Assembly: GCA_022800935.1 (NCBI GenBank)
Contig: JAAWRH010000009.1
Location: 34,659-98,658, forward strand
Origin: Oscillospiraceae bacterium
GTDB lineage: Bacteria; Bacillota; Clostridia; Oscillospirales; Ruminococcaceae
Length of the DNA: 64,000 nt
Reading direction: 5' to 3'
Shown here: positions 61,067 through 64,000 of the stretch, in pieces
Layout of the letters: each line of letters starts with the position of its first letter
How positions within the stretch are numbered: the first letter of the stretch is position 1
Translations under genes and position numbers: made by a program
The notes under the pieces: model-generated
What the model saw: only the letters and a program-made list of their open reading frames with translations
What the model was told of the DNA's origin: nothing
Databases searched by the model: none

Positions 61067-62218
61067 TCATTTTTTCTGTTTTATTTGCAGCGAACGAAAC
61101 GCAATGACCTTGGGCGGCGCTAACGTCCCTGCGGGCAAATCCAAAAGATATTCCACTTCTAAGGGATTGATAGTCAGGTCGTAATGTTCTGACAGTTCCT
61201 CCATAAATTCCTGAGGGGTAAAAACCTGTTCCTGCAAAAGCATTACTACTGCTGTCTTTAATAATGCCGGGCCCGCGGTAATCAGTACATCGTCCAACGG
61301 CTCCTCTTTACGAATCCCCCTTCTTTGCATCGTTTTTATAAGCGTTATATACTCTTCGGACGTCATGACGCCTAAATCTTTGGCTCTACGCATCATAGCG
61401 GCAATAGAGACCCTCCATTTTTTCTTTAACTGTTTATAGAATGGGAGGGTTTGGGAGCCTGCTTCCACATCCTGGCGGAACGTTTCTTCAGGCAGAAGAA
61501 ACGCTGCTGCAAACTCATGGGCCTGCTGCTCTCTCCGCTTAAATTCTTCTTTCGGGAGCTCCTCAATATCTTCGCTCCACTCGTGGAGGCAAATATGCCC
61601 AAGTTCATGTGCAACGTCAAAATGGATTCGTGCAGCGGAGGTTTTGTTGTTGGAATATGCAATTAAATAAGTTTGACTGCCGCCAACATCTACAAATTCA
61701 CTGAACGCATCAACATCATTGGTGCTTGTACTAAAGGAAGTCACTAGGATACCATGCTGTTCCACAACGGAAACCAGATTTTCTATTGGCCCATGGCCAA
61801 GTCCCCACTGTTCCCTAAGCGCGGCAGCAGCAACGCCAGGAAGTGGATTTCTATCCAAACGAAGTGGGACGTACTGGGGAAACTCAATGTAGTCCTGGAT
61901 CATAGAATATATTTGCGCCAGGATATCCATTTTGACACTTTGTTCCATACGGTATTTTTTGCTGGTTGTAAGCAGCGAGCGAAAATAAGTGGTTCCTGAC
62001 AAGCCTTTTTGAGGATGCTCATAAAAAAAGCCGATTGGAAAATCCAATACTTTGGAAATCTCTTCAACTGTTTTGGAATCCGCGGGCTGGCTTTTAGAAA
62101 TTTCATACATGGACAAAGTCTGACGTTGGCAGTTGATACGCTCCGCCAATTCTGCTACCGTTAAGCCCCTATATATTCTTGCCTTTTTTAAACGCTCCCC
62201 ATTGAAGGAAGTTTTCAT
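61067..62218 (-). CDS. XRE-ImmA/IrrE regulator-protease fusion (383 aa)
   Basis: An N-terminal XRE helix-turn-helix (RLKKARIYRGLTVAELAERINCQRQTLSMYE, residues 10-40) is joined to an ImmA/IrrE metallopeptidase with HELGH at 204-208 (FDVAHELGHICLHEW). Such proteins cleave or sense repressors in response to DNA damage or phage. A long C-terminal region (about 290-383) is unassigned. ATG 62218 has GAGAGGTG upstream; the open frame beyond lacks coding character. It follows the DUF5986 gene and precedes hsdM, a likely operon control point. Confidence 0.92.
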   Translation of the reverse strand: MKTSFNGERLKKARIYRGLTVAELAERINCQRQTLSMYEISKSQPADSKTVEEISKVLDFPIGFFYEHPQKGLSGTTYFRSLLTTSKKYRMEQSVKMDILAQIYSMIQDYIEFPQYVPLRLDRNPLPGVAAAALREQWGLGHGPIENLVSVVEQHGILVTSFSTSTNDVDAFSEFVDVGGSQTYLIAYSNNKTSAARIHFDVAHELGHICLHEWSEDIEELPKEEFKRREQQAHEFAAAFLLPEETFRQDVEAGSQTLPFYKQLKKKWRVSIAAMMRRAKDLGVMTSEEYITLIKTMQRRGIRKEEPLDDVLITAGPALLKTAVVMLLQEQVFTPQEFMEELSEHYDLTINPLEVEYLLDLPAGTLAPPKVIAFRSLQIKQKK

Positions 62219-62240
62219 GTGAAAGCACCTCTCTATCCAA

Positions 62241-62996
62241 TTATTGTTCTGTTTCAGACGTTTGGGCAGCTTCCTTCTGGTGCAGGTTATTTTGTTTCCT
62301 CTCAAGAGATTTTTTCGTAAGAGCAAGGCCCCTGTTCGGGTGGTTCTCCGGTGCTTCAGGATGGATAACCCTTTCAACAACAACGCCCTCATCCGCTGAA
62401 ATATATTTTGACCAATCCTGAGAGCAGCCTTGTGCTATATCAAGATTGGGCGTTACCATAACAGCCCTGATGCTGGAAAGCTGATAATCCATTGTATCAA
62501 ACAAAATCAAGACATGGTTTTGTACAACAGATATGCCACCTTTCAAATCACGCAAAAGTTTTTGTACCTTTTCGACCAGCCTGTTTTCATCTAAAAAGGT
62601 GTGTGAAAAAAGGGTAAGCTGTTCCTGTTCCGGCATAAGTTCCGAGTTGAACTGTTTTGCCATCATATCAATATAGTGCATATACTTTCGTTTATATTGA
62701 AGTCTGCAAAGCTGTGCAAACCGTTTTTCACGCATAAATGTAAAAATACATTGGGTATTCTTCTCAAAAATAATCATCATTTGCCAACGGTATCTATTTG
62801 TAGTCAAAACAGTACAATCATCTTTCAAGTTTTTGATAAGATTTGTATTTAATAAGTCCCAAATTCGTGACGATATACTATTGGAAGTTGCAAGATTAGC
62901 CATATCAGCTCGAATATCACTTCCCACAGCTTCCTCAACACAGTGAACCATTTTGGAAATTAACTCAGAGGGAAAAGAAGTCATTTCAGCGTGCAT
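62241..62996 (-). CDS. DUF5986-like protein (251 aa)
   Basis: A cytoplasmic protein with MTSFPSELISKMVHCVEEAVG near the start, TVLTTNRYRWQMMIIFEKN and QNHVLILFDTMDYQLSSIRAVMV. I recall this family as DUF5986, often found with an ImmA/IrrE gene, but give it moderate confidence. The start at 62996 is set by AAGGAGGT and by a consensus promoter just upstream. The longer open frame to 63215 is non-coding promoter sequence. The gene heads the defence operon. Confidence 0.72.
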   Translation of the reverse strand: MHAEMTSFPSELISKMVHCVEEAVGSDIRADMANLATSNSISSRIWDLLNTNLIKNLKDDCTVLTTNRYRWQMMIIFEKNTQCIFTFMREKRFAQLCRLQYKRKYMHYIDMMAKQFNSELMPEQEQLTLFSHTFLDENRLVEKVQKLLRDLKGGISVVQNHVLILFDTMDYQLSSIRAVMVTPNLDIAQGCSQDWSKYISADEGVVVERVIHPEAPENHPNRGLALTKKSLERKQNNLHQKEAAQTSETEQ

Positions 62997-63024
62997 AAAA
63001 AGTACCTCCTTTTTAATCAACATA

Positions 63025-63053
63025 ATTATAGGTGTTTTATTATAAAATGTCAA
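63025..63053 (-). promoter_or_regulatory. Consensus promoter of the defence operon
   Basis: On the minus strand TTGACA (63053-63048) and TATAAT (63030-63025) with a 17-bp spacer, both perfect, 29 bp before the first start codon. A strong constitutive or repressor-controlled promoter. Confidence 0.88.
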
Positions 63054-63226
63054 GATTGTTTGAGAATTTATCCAGGTATTACAGCGTAAAAATAATAAAA
63101 AGCCATTTTCTGAAAGAATAGCCTTCCTAAAATAATGAGGTTGCAAAGTTTTTGCTAAATTGGTACCTCCCATAATGCCAGTTTTCCAGGGGGATAAAGT
63201 GGATGCTGGTACCACCTACAAAACGC

Positions 63227-63309
63227 AAAAATCCGGACTAAACATGCCGTTTAGGCCGGATTGAACGGGGGCAGAAAGACTTGAACCCTCGGCACATAGT
63301 TTTTGGAGT
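63227..63309 (-). pseudogene. Broken copy of the tRNA-Trp 3' half with its terminator
   Basis: An imperfect 83-bp copy of 63647-63731: hairpin ATCCGG...CCGGAT and then the 3' half of tRNA-Trp up to the anticodon arm. It lies in the same orientation. The 5' half is absent and point changes accumulate, so it is not functional. It looks like one end of an old integration event. Confidence 0.75.
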
Positions 63310-63433
63310 GGATGTGGAAAAGCATGGGCGCAGATACCGCCCTAGGCCATGTTCATCGCGTCTACTTTGCCGTTACGCTTCCTCATCCAGCCGTTCGATC
63401 ATAAGAGCCGCCGCAGCCGCCCGCCAGCAGCAT

Positions 63434-63613
63434 TCTCTCAAAACCTTGAGCGTCCAACTAAAAGAATTAGAGGCCGACGGGCTGATCGACCGGCACGAGT
63501 ACCCGCAGATTCCGCCGAAGGTAGAATATTCGCTTTCGGAGAAAGGACGCTCCCTTTACCCGGTGATGGAGGCCATGTGCCATTGGGGGGAAGAGCATAG
63601 GGCGAGTAATTGA
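63434..63613 (+). pseudogene. C-terminal fragment of an HxlR regulator gene
   Basis: SLKTLSVQLKELEADGLIDR followed by EYPQIPPKVEYSLSEKGRSL and a short end is the C-terminal half of an HxlR protein, similar to the intact one at 48678. The first half and the start are missing, with frame-disturbed sequence before it. It lies between the two tRNA-Trp copies, inside the remains of a small inserted element. Confidence 0.78.
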
Positions 63614-63651
63614 GCAAGATGCGGCAATATCACAAGTTTATAAAACACAAA

Positions 63652-63684
63652 AATCCGGCTTAAACACGCCGTTTAAGCCGGATT
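63652..63684 (-). terminator. Terminator of the tRNA-Trp transcript
   Basis: AATCCGGCTTAAAC pairs with GTTTAAGCCGGATT around a five-base loop, followed by TTTG on the minus strand. It directly follows the tRNA 3' end. Confidence 0.85.
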
Positions 63685-63687
63685 CGA

Positions 63688-63760
63688 CGGGGGCAGAAGG
63701 GCTCGAACCCTCGGCACGCGGTTTTGGAGACCGCTGCTCTACCAACTGAGCTATACCCCC
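63688..63760 (-). tRNA. tRNA-Trp (anticodon CCA)
   Basis: Acceptor GGGGGTA with TGCCCCC, D-arm AGCTCAGTTGGTAGAGC, anticodon stem GCGGT-ACCGC around CTCCAAA (anticodon CCA) and TpsiC arm AGGGTTCGAGCCCTT. CCA is not encoded. Last gene of a tRNA cluster transcribed toward the defence island. Confidence 0.95.
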
Positions 63761-63796
63761 ATATTTAAATATATATAACCAAATTTACAAAAAAGG

Positions 63797-63870
63797 TGGG
63801 CCTTCAGGGACTCGAACCCGGGACCGACCGGTTATGAGCCGGTTGCTCTAACCAACTGAGCTAAAGGCCC
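63797..63870 (-). tRNA. tRNA-Met (anticodon CAT)
   Basis: Acceptor GGGCCTT with AAGGCCC, D-arm AGCTCAGTTGGTTAGAGC, anticodon stem ACCGG-CCGGT around CTCATAA (CAT), TpsiC arm CCGGGTTCGAGTCCCTG. An elongator Met or a lysidine-modified Ile2 tRNA; sequence alone does not separate these. CCA not encoded. Confidence 0.92.
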
Positions 63871-63886
63871 TAATAAAACCCTTAAA

Positions 63887-63916
63887 TTGAGGCTCATCTT
63901 TTCGGATGAGCCTCAA
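63887..63916 (-). terminator. Hairpin between tRNA-Asn and tRNA-Met
   Basis: TTGAGGCTCATC pairs with GATGAGCCTCAA around a six-base loop. The T-run on the minus strand is short (TTTAAGG), so it may be a processing hairpin. Confidence 0.5.
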
Positions 63917-63920
63917 AAGG

Positions 63921-63996
63921 TGGCTCCCCAAGTTGGGCTCGAACCAACGACCCTGCGGTTAACAGCCGCATGCTCTGCCAACTGAGCTATTGAGGA
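63921..63996 (-). tRNA. tRNA-Asn (anticodon GTT), CCA encoded
   Basis: Acceptor TCCTCAA with TTGGGGA, D-arm AGCTCAGTTGGCAGAGC, anticodon stem TGCGG-CCGCA around CTGTTAA (GTT), TpsiC arm GTTGGTTCGAGCCCAAC. The 3' CCA is encoded. It is complete within the window, four bases from its end. Confidence 0.94.
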
Positions 63997-64000
63997 ATAT

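Noticed and set aside
62997..63215. Upstream extension of the DUF5986-like frame
   Set aside because: The open frame runs through a perfect promoter and has no protein-like character; the start at 62996 has an ideal ribosome site.
63150..63220. Two GGTACC motifs that recall a T-box sequence
   Set aside because: No Stem I, specifier region or terminator accompanies them and the gene downstream is not an amino-acid gene.

Overview
The window reads as chromosome of a GC-rich gut Clostridia species (Bacillota, most like Oscillospiraceae). The grounds are a T-box-controlled alaS, Clostridia-type conjugation genes, class D-like sortase biology and tRNA genes of Gram-positive type. No 16S gene or other decisive taxonomic marker is present, so the family is an inference.

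Positions 1 to about 34,600 are the right part of an integrative conjugative element (ICE). Nearly all genes are on the minus strand, and the element continues past the left edge, where a coupling protein and an integrase would be expected. Reading along the minus strand from the right end come: parA and parB, small accessory genes, an ArdA-like antirestriction protein, a DNA adenine methylase, AbrB-like regulators, and a surface module (envelope protein, sortase, CAP protein, and a 2,877-residue thioester adhesin with about 25 Cna-B domains). The transfer and replication genes follow (VirB2-like, VirB6/TrbL-like, replisome organizer, PrgI, VirB4, M23 hydrolase), then small accessory genes including an amidoligase and gamma-glutamylcyclotransferase pair, a probable oriT, a MobC-like protein and the relaxase. 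Two full-length group II introns interrupt this block. One sits in the HPHVH catalytic motif of the relaxase, the other in the VirB4 ATPase. In both cases removing the intron restores the frame exactly.

Positions 34,635 to 35,840 hold an AT-rich putative nuclease gene beside the 3' end of tRNA-Ala, a plausible ICE attachment site, plus a 23-bp tRNA-Ala fragment. From 36,000 to 50,000 lies ordinary chromosome: a sugar isomerase-like protein, a penicillin-binding protein, an APH-fold kinase, a secreted FN3-like protein, DUF2752, glyA, T-box plus alaS, two paralogous radical SAM enzymes divergent from an HxlR regulator, and a methyltransferase.

Positions 50,197 to 63,000 are a defence island on the minus strand, apparently one operon from a consensus promoter at 63,053: a DUF5986-like protein, an XRE/ImmA-IrrE regulator-protease, hsdM, hsdS, DUF2806, an AAA ATPase with a DUF4276 (TOPRIM-like) partner, hsdR and a UvrD-like helicase-nuclease. 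The ATPase/DUF4276 pair resembles RloAB and PARIS. It sits between a 24-codon decayed copy of the hsdR start and the intact hsdR, which suggests it was inserted into an older hsdS-DUF2806-hsdR operon. The right edge carries tRNA-Trp, tRNA-Met and tRNA-Asn, and a broken tRNA-Trp copy with an HxlR gene fragment that marks a former integration event.
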